Part shown: piece by piece, positions 36,869 through 47,053 of the stretch
How the letters are laid out: every line of letters starts with the position of its first letter
How positions within the stretch are numbered: position 1 is the stretch's first letter
Made by a program: the position numbers and the translations under genes
NCBI RefSeq assembly: GCF_024758505.1
Contig: NZ_CP077970.1
Span: 5,828,001-5,892,000 of the forward strand
DNA from: Bradyrhizobium arachidis
Lineage (GTDB): Bacteria > Pseudomonadota > Alphaproteobacteria > Rhizobiales > Xanthobacteraceae
DNA length: 64,000 nucleotides
Direction of reading: 5' to 3'
The notes under the pieces: generated by a model
Told to the model about the DNA's origin: nothing
Databases searched by the model: none
What the model saw: the letters and a program-made list of their open reading frames with translations, nothing else

Positions 36869-37657
36869 TTAGACGACGAGTGGTGTCAAACCTCCGTCCA
36901 TCGTCAATGAGGCGCCGGTTACGTACGAAGCCCGGGCGCTGGCGAGGTACAGCACCGCGTCGGCCACCTCTTCTGGATTGGCGTAACGGCCGAGCGGAAT
37001 TCGCTGCTGATTCAGTTGGAGCAATTCCTCGGGCGGCTTGCCCGTCAGCCGGGATTCAGCCTCGAGCGACATCTGCACACGGTCGGTGAGAGTGGCGCCG
37101 GGGTTGACTACGTTGATGCGAACGCCGGCATGCCCCCAGGCCGCCGCAAGTCCAGCAGAGGCGAGCATGAGCGCCGCGTTGGCGGCTCCGCCCGGGAGGT
37201 GGATCGGGGACGCGATCTTGCCGCCGGTGCCGACGATGTTGACGATCGCGCCGGCCCCGCGCGCGACCATTCCCGGCAAGACGAAGTCGATCACATTCAT
37301 GTAGGAGAAGAACTTCGCGTCCATGGCAATCCGCCATTTCTCCGGCGTCAACTCCGCCGGGGGAACGCGTTTGGCGCCTCCGGCAGAGTTGACGAGAATG
37401 GCGAGAGGACCAACCTGCTCCTCAACCTCTGCGACCACCTTCTTGGCATCCGATGAATTGGACAAATCCGCAGCGAAGCAGGCGACAGCAAGGTGGTCCT
37501 GGGCGAGCGTGGCCCGCGCTTGCTCAAGATTGCTCTCGTTGCGCGACACAATCGCCACGCGCGCGCCTTCTCGTCCGAACGCACGGGCGCAAGCGAGGCC
37601 GATACCCTTGCTGCCGCCGGTGATCAGGACGACTCTTCCATCCAGTTCGAGCCTCAT
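36869..37657 (-). CDS. short-chain dehydrogenase/reductase (SDR)
   Basis: 262 aa from the ATG at 37657, which overlaps the upstream dehydrogenase stop by 4 bases (ATGA). [16 protein letters not shown] binds the NAD(P) cofactor; [11 protein letters not shown] is the NNAG-like motif. At the catalytic site the usual Ser and YxxxK are not evident: the segment reads [29 protein letters not shown], with no tyrosine. Activity is therefore doubtful or non-standard. C-terminal [15 protein letters not shown] is the normal SDR ending. Confidence 0.85.
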   Translation of the reverse strand: MRLELDGRVVLITGGSKGIGLACARAFGREGARVAIVSRNESNLEQARATLAQDHLAVACFAADLSNSSDAKKVVAEVEEQVGPLAILVNSAGGAKRVPPAELTPEKWRIAMDAKFFSYMNVIDFVLPGMVARGAGAIVNIVGTGGKIASPIHLPGGAANAALMLASAGLAAAWGHAGVRINVVNPGATLTDRVQMSLEAESRLTGKPPEELLQLNQQRIPLGRYANPEEVADAVLYLASARASYVTGASLTMDGGLTPLVV

Positions 37658-38646
37658 GTGCACGCTTCCTGTTTGAGCACGGCTGGGTTGCGAACGTTGA
37701 TTGGTGTACGGCGCGCGAATGCCGCGATCTGATCGAAGGCGTTGCCGTAACCGAACTCGTAATTGTCACGCTCGACATAGCCGAGATGCGGCGTGCACAG
37801 AGCATTTGGGAGCAAACGGAGCGGGTCGTCGGCATCCGTGAGCGGCTCACGCTCGAAGACGTCCACGGCCGCCTTGCCCGGCCGACCTTGTTTTAGGGCC
37901 GCAACAAGAGCTCCCGGCGCAATCAGCTCCGCCCGGCTGGTATTCACGATCAGCGCGGTGGGCTTCATCCGCGCGAGGTCATCCGGCCCGATCAATCCTG
38001 TTGTATCGGCGTTCAGGCGCAGGTGCAGGCTGAGCACGTCCGATTGCTCGAACAGTTCCTGCCTGCTCGTCGCCACGTAGTAGCCGGCGGCCGACGCCCG
38101 ATCGAGCGAGCCCTGCCGACCCCATACCAGCAGGTTCATTCCGAAAGCGACGCCGATTTCCGCCACGAGGGCCCCGAGCTTGCCGAAGCCATAAATACCG
38201 AGCGTACGCCCCCGCAATCCTAACCCGATCGTCGATTGCCACCGACCCGACCGCAAAGCCTCGCTTTCGAAGGGGATGTTGCGCATGGCAGCCAGGATGA
38301 GGCCCCAGGTCAACTCAACGGTGCAGTAGGATGGCTTCCCGCCGGAGGCTGAGCAAACGACCACCCCATGATGCGTGCAGGCCTCCAGATCGATGTGCGG
38401 CACGTGCCCGTTTTGGCTGATCAGCTTGAGCTTTGGCAAGCGGCTGAGCAGCGCCGCATCCACCTTTGTGCGCTCTCGCATCAGCACGAGCGCATCGGCG
38501 TCAGCCAGACGCTCGGTCAACGCGTCGAGATCGTCGACATGGTCGTTCCAAATCGTGACCTCGTGACCCCGTAGTGTCGCGAAACAGTCGAGGGTCCGGA
38601 CAACATCCTGATAGTCATCGATGATGGCAACGCGCAGCCGTTGCAT
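37654..38646 (-). CDS. D-isomer specific 2-hydroxyacid dehydrogenase
   Basis: 330 aa. Catalytic Arg in [11 protein letters not shown], Glu in [10 protein letters not shown], and His in [12 protein letters not shown] motif [14 protein letters not shown]. The N-terminal catalytic-domain part starts [20 protein letters not shown], a form common in rhizobial catabolic clusters. Second gene of the RraA operon (15 bp after RraA) and coupled to the SDR. Reaction: reversible reduction of a 2-oxo acid; substrate unknown. Confidence 0.9.
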   Translation of the reverse strand: MQRLRVAIIDDYQDVVRTLDCFATLRGHEVTIWNDHVDDLDALTERLADADALVLMRERTKVDAALLSRLPKLKLISQNGHVPHIDLEACTHHGVVVCSASGGKPSYCTVELTWGLILAAMRNIPFESEALRSGRWQSTIGLGLRGRTLGIYGFGKLGALVAEIGVAFGMNLLVWGRQGSLDRASAAGYYVATSRQELFEQSDVLSLHLRLNADTTGLIGPDDLARMKPTALIVNTSRAELIAPGALVAALKQGRPGKAAVDVFEREPLTDADDPLRLLPNALCTPHLGYVERDNYEFGYGNAFDQIAAFARRTPINVRNPAVLKQEACT

Positions 38647-38661
38647 GTGAATGCTCCTGGC

Positions 38662-39408
38662 TCAGGCGTTTGTCGGAAGGTCGGCGACGGAAACCCCAGC
38701 ATCGATCGCGTCACATTTCCGAGTCTCGGACGACGCCTTCTCGAGTGCGCGCGCCAGCACCTCCGGTGCCCGCTCGAGCGGGATGAAGCACACACCCGTC
38801 TCATCGGCGACGACGATATCGCCCGGCGAGACGCGCACGCCGGCAATCTGAATGTCGCCGTTGATCTCGATGGTCTCGATTCGCCATTTGCCGGTCACGG
38901 GCGTGATCTCGGTGGCCCAGATGGGATAGCCGACACGCCGGGAGTGACCTACATCGCGGACCCCACCCTGCACGATAGCGCCGACCTCACCCTGTCGCTT
39001 GCCAGTTTGCGCCGAAATGCCGCCCATGTTCGAAATGCCGGCAACACCGTCGATCACCACCACGTCGCCCGGAAGTGCGAGGTTGTGCGCTTCGAATTCC
39101 GCCATCCGGTTCACGTGCCCGCGAGCGGTTTCATAGACGTGCTCTCGCTGAACAATGTTGCGCACCGTCAGCGCCGGTCCAACCATCGTCGAGCCCGCGA
39201 TGGTCGGCTTCAGCACCGACGCACCGGTCGCGCCGGTGATGCCCATCTCATCCATGATGTCCGAAATCACGCTGCTGGCATCCACGATCGATTTGAAGCC
39301 CTCGACGAGACCGTGAGGCGGACGCGGAGTACGGGTCATGAGAATACGATCGGGAGCTATTTTCCCGGTCAATTTCGGCGGCAGGTCGACAGCAACAACG
39401 GGGGTCAT
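38662..39408 (-). CDS. RraA-like aldolase / demethylmenaquinone methyltransferase family protein
   Basis: 248 aa, longer at the N-terminus than the RNase E inhibitor RraA. GATGASVLKPTIAGSTMVGPALTVR and PGDVVVIDGVAGISNMGGISA (Asp) are the family blocks; the last section PGDIVVADETGVCFIPLERAPEVLARA is typical. Rhizobial relatives with this length are 4-hydroxy-4-methyl-2-oxoglutarate-type aldolases. First gene of the operon, divergent from a LysR gene. An aldolase with hydroxyacid dehydrogenase partners would split or process a hydroxy-oxo diacid. Confidence 0.85.
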   Translation of the reverse strand: MTPVVAVDLPPKLTGKIAPDRILMTRTPRPPHGLVEGFKSIVDASSVISDIMDEMGITGATGASVLKPTIAGSTMVGPALTVRNIVQREHVYETARGHVNRMAEFEAHNLALPGDVVVIDGVAGISNMGGISAQTGKRQGEVGAIVQGGVRDVGHSRRVGYPIWATEITPVTGKWRIETIEINGDIQIAGVRVSPGDIVVADETGVCFIPLERAPEVLARALEKASSETRKCDAIDAGVSVADLPTNA

Positions 39409-39524
39409 GGGTCGGGGTTTCCTCAGGTGCGGACTGGGTGCGTGCGCCGCCGGTCCTTGGTTTATAAGTTGCGCAAATCATCGTCCGGGTCCAATTTAGA
39501 TCTGGATGCATCATCATCACTTGG
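39409..39524. promoter_or_regulatory. divergent promoter region between RraA operon and LysR gene
   Basis: 116 bp, AT-richer than its surroundings. It contains the palindrome TTGCGCAA (39469-39476) and ATC/GAT-rich repeats further on. It should carry both promoters and the LysR binding site, though no clear T-N11-A box stands out. Confidence 0.45.
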
Positions 39525-40466
39525 ATGAATAACGTGCGGTTTGACTTGAACCTGGCTGCGGTGCTCGAAGCCATCATGATGGAGCGGAACGTCACGCGGG
39601 CGGCAGCCGCCCTCGGCATGAGCCAGCCGGCCGTGAGCAACGCGCTGCGACGTGCTCGTGCCTTGGCGGGCGACCGGCTGTTCCTGAAAGTCGCTGCCGG
39701 GATGCAACCCACAGCAAGAATGCTGGCAATCTGGCCGGAGCTTCACCGCTCACTCGGGATGATCCGGGCTTCGATCACACCGCACCATTTCGATCCACGC
39801 ACGGAAACGACCACCTTCCGCCTTGCGGTGACGGACAGCCTAGCCGTCGAAGCCGTCTCCGCCATCACCATGAGGTTGAGAGCTGCGGCGCCGCTGTCCC
39901 GTATCGCTTTTTCCATTCACACCAATGCAAATTCCCTGGCAGGCGTTGAGCGCGGGACCTTGGACTGCGCGGTCGGCATGTTCCCCGCCCTTCCCCGGCA
40001 CATGCATGTCCAGGGGGTTCGCACGGACCAGTACATTTGCGTCATGCGCCGAGACCACGAATTCGCCCAGCGCTTGACTTTGGAGCGGTTCGTCGCAGCT
40101 AATCATGTTCTGGTCACGCCATCCGGCAATGAACTGGGCGTGGTCGATGGATGGCTCAGCTTGCAGGGCCACGCACGATCGATCGTTGCGGTGGTCAATC
40201 ACTTCGCCGATGCTCTGCGAATTGTTGCGGAAAGCGACCTGCTCACCTGCGTGCCCCAGAGCTATGTCGAGGGTTACGGCCGAGCTCTCACCGTGAAGCA
40301 CGGGCTCGTGACCTGTGCATTACCCTTCGAAACCGAGCGAATACTTCACAAGATGATCTGGCACGAGCGCCTTCACACTCATCCCGCGCACCAGTGGTTT
40401 CGCGCGTTGGTAGCCGATGTTTGTGAGCTTCCTGCAGCCTTCGGTGATGAAGCTGTCGAAACTTAG
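39525..40466 (+). CDS. LysR family transcriptional regulator, NodD-like
   Basis: 313 aa. Winged helix in residues 1-65 (FDLNLAAVLEAIMMERNVTRAAAALGMSQPAVSNALRRARAL), very close to the NodD/NahR/LinR subgroup, whose members respond to aromatic or phenolic compounds. Effector-domain region follows. It is transcribed away from the RraA operon and probably controls it. The aromatic-type subgroup fits an aromatic or plant-derived inducer. Confidence 0.9.
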   Translation: MNNVRFDLNLAAVLEAIMMERNVTRAAAALGMSQPAVSNALRRARALAGDRLFLKVAAGMQPTARMLAIWPELHRSLGMIRASITPHHFDPRTETTTFRLAVTDSLAVEAVSAITMRLRAAAPLSRIAFSIHTNANSLAGVERGTLDCAVGMFPALPRHMHVQGVRTDQYICVMRRDHEFAQRLTLERFVAANHVLVTPSGNELGVVDGWLSLQGHARSIVAVVNHFADALRIVAESDLLTCVPQSYVEGYGRALTVKHGLVTCALPFETERILHKMIWHERLHTHPAHQWFRALVADVCELPAAFGDEAVET

Positions 40467-40731
40467 TCAGTTCCATTGGATCATGTACGCATGGATGAGC
40501 CCGTGCGAGCAATTGCATCTGACGTCGTCGATCGACCAAGGACGGAGCTCAGCAAAGCCATACGATCGCGATCTTGATCCCCCGCAACGCCTTTCCCTCT
40601 TCCAGGCAGCATATCTCGTTGCCCATCAGCGAACGCTGCTCGGCCGGATGATGCTTTGCGCCCAAAGCCGCACTCCTCGAGATCACTTGCTGGCCCGACG
40701 CTGATCCACCCACCGTGGAAAATCAGATGCG
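40467..40731. other. gap between LysR and GMC genes
   Basis: 265 bp where two convergent genes end. No hairpin terminator with T-run and no supported gene were found. Confidence 0.4.
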
Positions 40732-42417
40732 CTACAACACAGCCCACTTCATCGAGATTTTCGGGCTGAGCCGTTCGTTCGACGTGTTAGGTTCCATGTT
40801 TGCCGAGTGCGGTGCGGCGAACGTCGTCTTCCCGAGAATCAGGTCTGCCGCCTTCTCCGCTATCATGATGGTGGGTGCGTTCGTATTGGATGACGTGATG
40901 CGCGGCATCACGGAAGCGTCGCAAATCCGCAGACCATCGACTCCACGAAGTCTCAGCGACGGATCGACCACCGCCAGTTGGTCAGTGCCCATTCGGCAGG
41001 TGCCTACAGGGTGATGATCGGTCTTGCAGGTCCTGAACGCATAGTCGACGAGAGCGGCCTCGCTTGTGGCCGCAACACCGGGCATCCGCTCGACCATGAC
41101 GAATGGCTCGAGCGCGGGTTGCCGGAGAATCTCACGGGCCATCTTCAGCCCCTCGATCGCTGTCGAGCGATCGCGCGCGTCAGACCAGTAGTTCGGGTCA
41201 ATCATGGGCATCGCGAAGGGATCGCCGCTTGCGAGCCGCACGGTGCCGCGTGAGCCCGGCCGCAAGAATGCCGAATTGAGCGTGACACCCGCGTTGCGGA
41301 GCTTCTCCACGCCCGCCTCGATTCCTGAGCCGAGCCCGAGATGGAATTGCACGTCCGGCCATTCCTGCGCCCTCGCCGCCGGCTCGACGTACCAGAAGCC
41401 CCCTGTCTCAAATAGGGTGGACGCGACCGGTCCGCGCTTGAACAGCAGATATTCCAGGCCCGCCCAGATCGTGCGGTGCAGCTTCACATAGCTGTCGTAG
41501 GTAAAGTCGCCCCTGCACTCCGCAATCGCATAGAGGTCGAGGTGGTCCTGAAGATTCTCGCCCACACCGGGTAAATCGTGGATCGGCTTGATGCCGACTG
41601 AACTCAGATGGTCGGCCGGACCGATCCCCGATAGGAGCAGAAGGCGAGGCGATCCGATGGCGCCGGACGCAAGGATGACCTCCCGCTCGGCGCGAACGAT
41701 CTCCCGCTGCCCTTGACGCATCATCTCCAGTCCGACAGCACGCCCATTCTCGACCACGATCCGCGTGCTGTAGGCGCTGGTAAGGACGGTGAGATTCGGT
41801 CGGCCGTGGATTGGCTTCAGATAGGCGGTAGCGGTCGAGCACCGCCGCGCATCGCGCACCGTCACCTGATAGTGGCCGACGCCCTCTTGCCGCGCACCGT
41901 TGAAATCGGGATTGTAGGGAATTCCGTATTCCTGCCCGGCTCGCAGAAAAGCCTCGCTGATTGGCAAGGGGTTGACGGGCACCGAGACGCCCAGGGGGCC
42001 ACCACGCGCATGGTAGGCATCGACGAAGCGCTGGTTATCTTCGGCGCGCTTGAAATACGGCAAGACATCCGCGTAGCTCCAACCTGTCGCGCCGTCCTCC
42101 GCCCAGCCATCATAGTCGCGGACGTTTCCACGGGTGTAGACTTGCGCGTTGATGCTGGAACCGCCGCCGAGCACCTTCGCCTGCGTATAGCGCAGCACCC
42201 GGCCCCCAAGGTGGCGCTGGGGCACCGTCGAGTATCCCCAGGAGGCGATGCCCTTGGTCATCTTGGCAAAACCCGCCGGCATGCTGAACAGCGGGTTGTT
42301 GTCGCTGCTGCCAGCCTCGAGCAGGAGCACCCGGATCGACGGATCGGCACTCAGGCGGTTGGCGAGAACGCAGCCGGCGGAGCCGGCGCCGACGACGATG
42401 TAATCGTAAACCGTCAT
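40732..42417 (-). CDS. GMC oxidoreductase, choline dehydrogenase-like
   Basis: 561 aa FAD flavoenzyme. N-terminal FAD motif DYIVVGAGSAGCVLANRL; GMC signature 1 LGGGSSINAQVYTRG; signature 2 GAIGSPRLLLLSGIGP; catalytic His in DHHPVGTCRMG and Asn in SSNTNAPTIMIAE near the end. It oxidises an alcohol to an aldehyde or ketone. A C-terminal tail of about 30 residues beyond the usual end looks unstructured. The start overlaps the stop of the second GMC gene by 4 bases (ATGA). Last gene of the sugar-importer operon. Confidence 0.92.
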   Translation of the reverse strand: MTVYDYIVVGAGSAGCVLANRLSADPSIRVLLLEAGSSDNNPLFSMPAGFAKMTKGIASWGYSTVPQRHLGGRVLRYTQAKVLGGGSSINAQVYTRGNVRDYDGWAEDGATGWSYADVLPYFKRAEDNQRFVDAYHARGGPLGVSVPVNPLPISEAFLRAGQEYGIPYNPDFNGARQEGVGHYQVTVRDARRCSTATAYLKPIHGRPNLTVLTSAYSTRIVVENGRAVGLEMMRQGQREIVRAEREVILASGAIGSPRLLLLSGIGPADHLSSVGIKPIHDLPGVGENLQDHLDLYAIAECRGDFTYDSYVKLHRTIWAGLEYLLFKRGPVASTLFETGGFWYVEPAARAQEWPDVQFHLGLGSGIEAGVEKLRNAGVTLNSAFLRPGSRGTVRLASGDPFAMPMIDPNYWSDARDRSTAIEGLKMAREILRQPALEPFVMVERMPGVAATSEAALVDYAFRTCKTDHHPVGTCRMGTDQLAVVDPSLRLRGVDGLRICDASVMPRITSSNTNAPTIMIAEKAADLILGKTTFAAPHSANMEPNTSNERLSPKISMKWAVL

Positions 42418-43931
42418 CTCATGTCCCCATGAGTTCGAAGATCGGTCCTCGCAACATGATCCGCGACGCGCAACGCCTGGGCCGCGATTGTCAGCGACGG
42501 GTTCACCGCCGCCGAGGTCGGCAGGAACGACGCATCGACAACGAACAGATTGGGGTGATCAAAGGCACGGCAGAACGGATCAAGCGGTGATGTCGCGGGA
42601 TCGAGGCCGATGCGCACCGTCCCGCACTGATGCGAGGGTGTGCGCCGATCAAACGCCTTTGACAGGACGATCGGGTAGCCCGCGGCACGCAGCCGTTCCT
42701 TCAACGTCGCCACCAGCGCCAGATGGGTCGTCCAGTTCGAACGCCGCCAGTCGAGCCGGATACTCGCACCATCGACCGTCACACGGCTCTCGGCGCTCGG
42801 CAGATCCTCGCTCATCGCGTACCAGTCGACCGCATGCCGGCTCATCAGCCCAAGCGCCAATTCCGGTGCGAGCGGCATGTTGGCCTTGAGAATCGGCGCG
42901 GTGACCCGTCCAAGCAACTGGATGTTGCCGAGGGGCGGTCCGCCGTGCCCGTCATCAAGATAGAAATCGTTGATGCCGATCGTCTTCTGGTAGATCGAGT
43001 CGTTCACGACGCGCGGGTCGATCGCCAGCACCGCCGAGGAATTGTGGTTCATGAAATAGCGGCCGACCGCATCGGAACGGTTCGCGATGCTGGCCTGTGA
43101 CGAGCGCAGAAGCAGTGCGGCAGAATTGACGGCGCCTGCCGCGAGCACGACGATGCCGGCGCCGATCGTCGTCCGCTCACCGGCCTGGATAACCTCAACG
43201 CCGGCGATGCGTTTGCCGTCCGGCTCGACGACCAGCCGCTCGACCTGCGCACCTTCGCGCAGTTCGACATTGTCATGGGCGAGAGCACAGGCAAGCCCAC
43301 AGGATTCGGCATCCATCTTGCCGTGCCCGGCGTCCGGGAATGCATCCCAGGGCGTCTTGGCACGTCTGAGCCATGTCTCGATATCGATGCCGAGCGGCAG
43401 TGAAAACGGCTTGAGCCCGATCTTTTTGAGCCGCTGCCGTACCGCTGATATCGCTGGCTCGTCCGGCACCGGACCGAACGGATAGGGCCCCGAGTGAAAC
43501 GGCTCCGAGGAATCGTCTCCGAGCGCGCCGCGCACGTTATAGAGCTGCTCCGCGCGGGTATACCACGGCTCCAGTTCGCCATAGCTGAACGGCCAGCCCG
43601 GCGTCGTTCCGTCGCGATGCACGATGGGAGCGAAGTCTTCCGCGCGGTAGCGGATCAGGACCGCCCCGTAGAGCTTGGTATTGCCGCCGACGTAATAGTA
43701 GTTGCCGGGGTTGAAGGCCTTCCCGGCCCCATCAAGCCAGGACTCCTGGGGCCGGAACACTCCGCGCTGAAAGATCGCCCTCGCGTCCCGCGCGGCCTCG
43801 CAGTCGTGCAGACGCTGGCCGCGCTCGAGGATCAGAATACTTGCGCCCGTAGGCGCCAGACCCGCGGCAAAGGTCGCACCGCCCATTCCCGATCCGATGA
43901 CGAGGACATCGGCCGTCTCCGTGATCTTCAT
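42414..43931 (-). CDS. GMC oxidoreductase, sugar/glucoside dehydrogenase type
   Basis: 505 aa. FAD motif DVLVIGSGMGGATFAAGL; VGGNTKLYGAVLIRYR around residues 82-97; C-terminal active site HQCGTVRIGLDP (catalytic His) and SAAVNPSLTIAAQALRVAD (Asn). The HQ-GT-R-G form and the length resemble pyranose oxidase, gluconate dehydrogenase and FAD glucoside 3-dehydrogenase proteins rather than choline dehydrogenases. No export signal is seen. Downstream of the sugar ABC importer, it may oxidise the imported sugar, for example at C3, which fits the nearby Gfo/Idh/MocA enzyme. The precise activity is inferred. Confidence 0.88.
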   Translation of the reverse strand: MKITETADVLVIGSGMGGATFAAGLAPTGASILILERGQRLHDCEAARDARAIFQRGVFRPQESWLDGAGKAFNPGNYYYVGGNTKLYGAVLIRYRAEDFAPIVHRDGTTPGWPFSYGELEPWYTRAEQLYNVRGALGDDSSEPFHSGPYPFGPVPDEPAISAVRQRLKKIGLKPFSLPLGIDIETWLRRAKTPWDAFPDAGHGKMDAESCGLACALAHDNVELREGAQVERLVVEPDGKRIAGVEVIQAGERTTIGAGIVVLAAGAVNSAALLLRSSQASIANRSDAVGRYFMNHNSSAVLAIDPRVVNDSIYQKTIGINDFYLDDGHGGPPLGNIQLLGRVTAPILKANMPLAPELALGLMSRHAVDWYAMSEDLPSAESRVTVDGASIRLDWRRSNWTTHLALVATLKERLRAAGYPIVLSKAFDRRTPSHQCGTVRIGLDPATSPLDPFCRAFDHPNLFVVDASFLPTSAAVNPSLTIAAQALRVADHVARTDLRTHGDMR

Positions 43932-43951
43932 GCAGCTCTCGCAGCGCTCGT

Positions 43952-45064
43952 TCAGATACGGTGCGTGGTCGTTGGGTCGAACAGCACCGCCTTGTCGAGG
44001 TTGAACGCAAATGTGTGCGGTTCGCCGAGCCGAACGTCAGCATCGGCACGCATGCGGGCAGTCACCTCCTTGCCCGCGACCTGGATGACGACATAGGTGT
44101 CCGATCCGGCAGGCTCGATGATCTCCACGCGCGCATTGAACCTGACAACCGATCTGGCGTTGCGGTCCATGCTCTCGTCGTCATTCACTGCCTCTGGGCG
44201 AATGCCGAAGATCACCCTGGCACCGTCCTTGAGCCCGGTAGCATCGGCACTCGCCGGCACGGGCAGCATGATCGGTGACCCATCCTTGCGCACGAGCGCG
44301 ATCCGCTGCTGGCCATCCGCCTGCACAACGGTGCCCTCGAGCAGGTTCATCGCCGGCGATCCCATGAAGTCCGCAACGAACATATTGGCGGGACGATTAT
44401 AGATCTCGCTCGGGCTTCCCACCTGCTGCAGTTCGCCATTCTTCAGCACGGCGATCTTCGTCGCCAGCGTCATGGCCTCGATCTGGTCGTGCGTGACATA
44501 CACGATCGTCGTGCCGGTCGTCTGATGCAGACGCTTGATCTCGACCCGCATGTCGACGCGCAGCTTGGCATCGAGGTTCGACAACGGCTCGTCGAACAGA
44601 AAGACACTGGGGCGTCTGACGAGCGCCCGTCCCATGGCGACCCGCTGTCTCTGTCCGCCGGAAAGCTGGCTCGGCCGGCGCGACAAGAGATGTTCGATCT
44701 GCAAGGTCTTCGCGACCGAAGCGACCGCTTTGTCGCGCTCCGCTCTCGGAACACCACGCATTTCCATGCCGAACCCGATGTTCTCGGCGACCGACATGTT
44801 CGGGTAGAGCGCATAGGACTGGAAAACCATTGCGATGTCCCGCTTTGACGGGTGCAGGTCGTTGACAACAGCGCCGCCGATGCGGATCTCGCCCGAAGAG
44901 ATCCCCTCCAGGCCCGCAATGGTGTTGAGCAGGGTCGATTTACCGCAGCCCGACGGACCGACCAGCACCAGAAAGCCGCCTTTCTCGAGGGTGATGTCGA
45001 TCCCCTTCAAAACCTCGATCGTCCCGAAGCGTTTGCGGAGCGAGCTGATCTCGAGCGTGGCCAT
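43952..45064 (-). CDS. sugar ABC transporter ATP-binding protein (MalK/UgpC type)
   Basis: 370 aa. Walker [11 protein letters not shown]-loop [18 protein letters not shown], signature [19 protein letters not shown], Walker [17 protein letters not shown], and switch THDQIEAM. The C-terminal regulatory OB-type domain (about residues 240-370) is complete. It energises the carbohydrate importer encoded just upstream. Located 4 bp after the second permease gene. Confidence 0.93.
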   Translation of the reverse strand: MATLEISSLRKRFGTIEVLKGIDITLEKGGFLVLVGPSGCGKSTLLNTIAGLEGISSGEIRIGGAVVNDLHPSKRDIAMVFQSYALYPNMSVAENIGFGMEMRGVPRAERDKAVASVAKTLQIEHLLSRRPSQLSGGQRQRVAMGRALVRRPSVFLFDEPLSNLDAKLRVDMRVEIKRLHQTTGTTIVYVTHDQIEAMTLATKIAVLKNGELQQVGSPSEIYNRPANMFVADFMGSPAMNLLEGTVVQADGQQRIALVRKDGSPIMLPVPASADATGLKDGARVIFGIRPEAVNDDESMDRNARSVVRFNARVEIIEPAGSDTYVVIQVAGKEVTARMRADADVRLGEPHTFAFNLDKAVLFDPTTTHRI

Positions 45065-45068
45065 CTCT

Positions 45069-46016
45069 TCATCCCTTTACGGCGCCAGCCATCAGGCCGC
45101 GGACAAAATATCGACCGGCAATGACATAGACGAGCAGCGTCGGCGCGGCGGCGATGATCGCAGCCGCCATGTTGACGTTGTATTCGACCACGCCCGTCGA
45201 GGTGTTGACGAGATTGTTCAGCGCGACCGTCATCGGCGCGGTGTCGCCGGCCGCAAAGGTCGAGCCGAACAGGAAATCGTTCCAGATATTGGTGAACTGA
45301 TAGATCACGGTGACGATGATGATCGGCGTGGAGTTCGGCAGCAGGATCCGGCGGAAGATCTGGAAGAAACTCGCACCGTCGATCATGGCGGCCTTGACGA
45401 GTTCGGACGGAAACGCCGCGTAATAGTTGCGGAAGAACAGGGTGGTGAATCCCAACCCATAGATGACGTGCACAATCACCAGATTGACGGTCGCGTTGCC
45501 GAGACCGAACGACCAGCCGGTCAAGTCAGCGAGATTGACTCCGATGCGGCCGAGCATGCCAAGGATCACGGCCATCGGGATGATGACCGACTGGAACGGG
45601 ATGAAGCAGGCGAACAGCATCATCCCGAACACAAGCTTGTGGCCGGGAAAGCTCCACTTGGTCAGGACGTAGCCGTTCAATGCACCGAGCAGAGTCGAGA
45701 TCAGAACTGCCGGAACGACCATTTTGACCGAGTTGAAGAAATAGCCGCTGATCCCGCGCGTGTCCGACACTCCGATGCGTGCCTCGCCCCATGCCATGGA
45801 CCAGGGCGCGAACGTCAGGTGCCGCGGAAGAGCGAACATGTTGCCGCCGGTGACCTCGTCTAGCGGCTTGAGCGACGTCATCACCATGACCAGCAGCGGC
45901 ACGAGATAGACGAGCGCAAAAAGAAACAGCAGGCCATAGATGACGATCCGCGTCGTCCGAGAATGGCCCGGACGGCGGCGCGATGGCGCTGACGTGACCA
46001 GATCCGCGGCGCTCAT
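45069..46016 (-). CDS. carbohydrate ABC transporter permease (MalG/GtsC type)
   Basis: 315 aa with six helices. The EAA loop VKAAMIDGASFFQIFRRILLPNSTPI is present, with the MalG-type arrangement. A positively charged, Arg-rich N-terminus precedes helix 1. The start overlaps the stop of the other permease by 4 bases (ATGA), so the two are translated together and form the heterodimeric channel. Confidence 0.92.
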   Translation of the reverse strand: MSAADLVTSAPSRRRPGHSRTTRIVIYGLLFLFALVYLVPLLVMVMTSLKPLDEVTGGNMFALPRHLTFAPWSMAWGEARIGVSDTRGISGYFFNSVKMVVPAVLISTLLGALNGYVLTKWSFPGHKLVFGMMLFACFIPFQSVIIPMAVILGMLGRIGVNLADLTGWSFGLGNATVNLVIVHVIYGLGFTTLFFRNYYAAFPSELVKAAMIDGASFFQIFRRILLPNSTPIIIVTVIYQFTNIWNDFLFGSTFAAGDTAPMTVALNNLVNTSTGVVEYNVNMAAAIIAAAPTLLVYVIAGRYFVRGLMAGAVKG

Positions 46017-46969
46017 CGGTTCTGCTCCCTGGTTTCCGAGTAGATGTAGGGAACCATGATCGCCGCGATCGTCATCAGCATGATCACCGCGCTGGCCGAT
46101 CCGATCGCCATCTGGTTGCGGGTGAACGTATAGGAGTACATGAAAGTTGACGGCAGCTCCGCGGCCCCGCCGGGGTTCTTGCCAGTCACCGACAGCACGA
46201 GGTCATAGGACTTGATCGCCATGTGGGCCAGCACGATCAAGGCCGAGAAGAAGACCGGGCGTATGATCGGAATGACGATGCGGCGATAGGTCTGGTAGGT
46301 CGAGGCACCGTCGATCTGCGCAGCCTTGAGGATTTCGCCGTCGACACCGCGAAGCCCGGCGAGAAACATCGCCATGACGAAGCCCGAGCTCTGCCAGATG
46401 CCCGCGATCGCGACGCAATAGATCATCATCTTCGGATCGACCACCCAGTCGAAATGGAAGCTGGTCCATCCCCAGTCGTGCAAGGCGTTTTCGAGCCCGA
46501 TGCGCGGATCCAGGAACAGCTTCCAGGCCGTGCCGGTAACGATGAACGACAGCGCCAATGGATAGAGATAGATCGGCCGCAAGATGCCTTCGCCGCGAAT
46601 CTTCTGATCAAGCAGGATCGCCAGCAGCAGGCCGAGGAAAAGGCAGAAGAAGATGTAGAGCCCGCCGAACAGACCCATGTTGACGAGGGCGGTGTACCAG
46701 TTCGACGGCGGATCGGTCTCGAAGGTCCAGTTCCACAGCCTCACATAGTTGGTAAAGCCGATGAGGTTGGTGGTTGGAAACGCCTTCGAATTCGTAAACG
46801 ACAGAAACAGGGTCCAGAGATTGAAGCCGTAGACGAAGACCAGCACGAGCAGGAATGACGGCGCCAGCACGAGCCGTGGCAGCCAGTCCTGGAAATACCC
46901 GCGCAGAGACGGGCCGAGCTTCCGCCGGGTCATCGCGGTTGCCGCCTCGCGTTCGGTCATCGCGGTCAT
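46013..46969 (-). CDS. carbohydrate ABC transporter permease (MalF/GtsB type)
   Basis: 318 aa. LVLAPSFLLVLVFVYGFNLWTLFLSFTNSKAFP at the start matches the glucose/mannose GtsB group; the EAA loop KAAQIDGASTYQTYRRIVIPIIRPVF is intact. Six helices. Preceded by a 133-bp gap from the binding-protein gene that contains a strong hairpin (47054-47089). Confidence 0.92.
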   Translation of the reverse strand: MTAMTEREAATAMTRRKLGPSLRGYFQDWLPRLVLAPSFLLVLVFVYGFNLWTLFLSFTNSKAFPTTNLIGFTNYVRLWNWTFETDPPSNWYTALVNMGLFGGLYIFFCLFLGLLLAILLDQKIRGEGILRPIYLYPLALSFIVTGTAWKLFLDPRIGLENALHDWGWTSFHFDWVVDPKMMIYCVAIAGIWQSSGFVMAMFLAGLRGVDGEILKAAQIDGASTYQTYRRIVIPIIRPVFFSALIVLAHMAIKSYDLVLSVTGKNPGGAAELPSTFMYSYTFTRNQMAIGSASAVIMLMTIAAIMVPYIYSETREQNR

Positions 46970-47053
46970 GATGATCCTCCGAAAGCCACGCCCCGTCGCC
47001 GCGACGAGCCCTGGACGGCGACGCAGGCATGGCGATGACTTCGATTTCGACAG

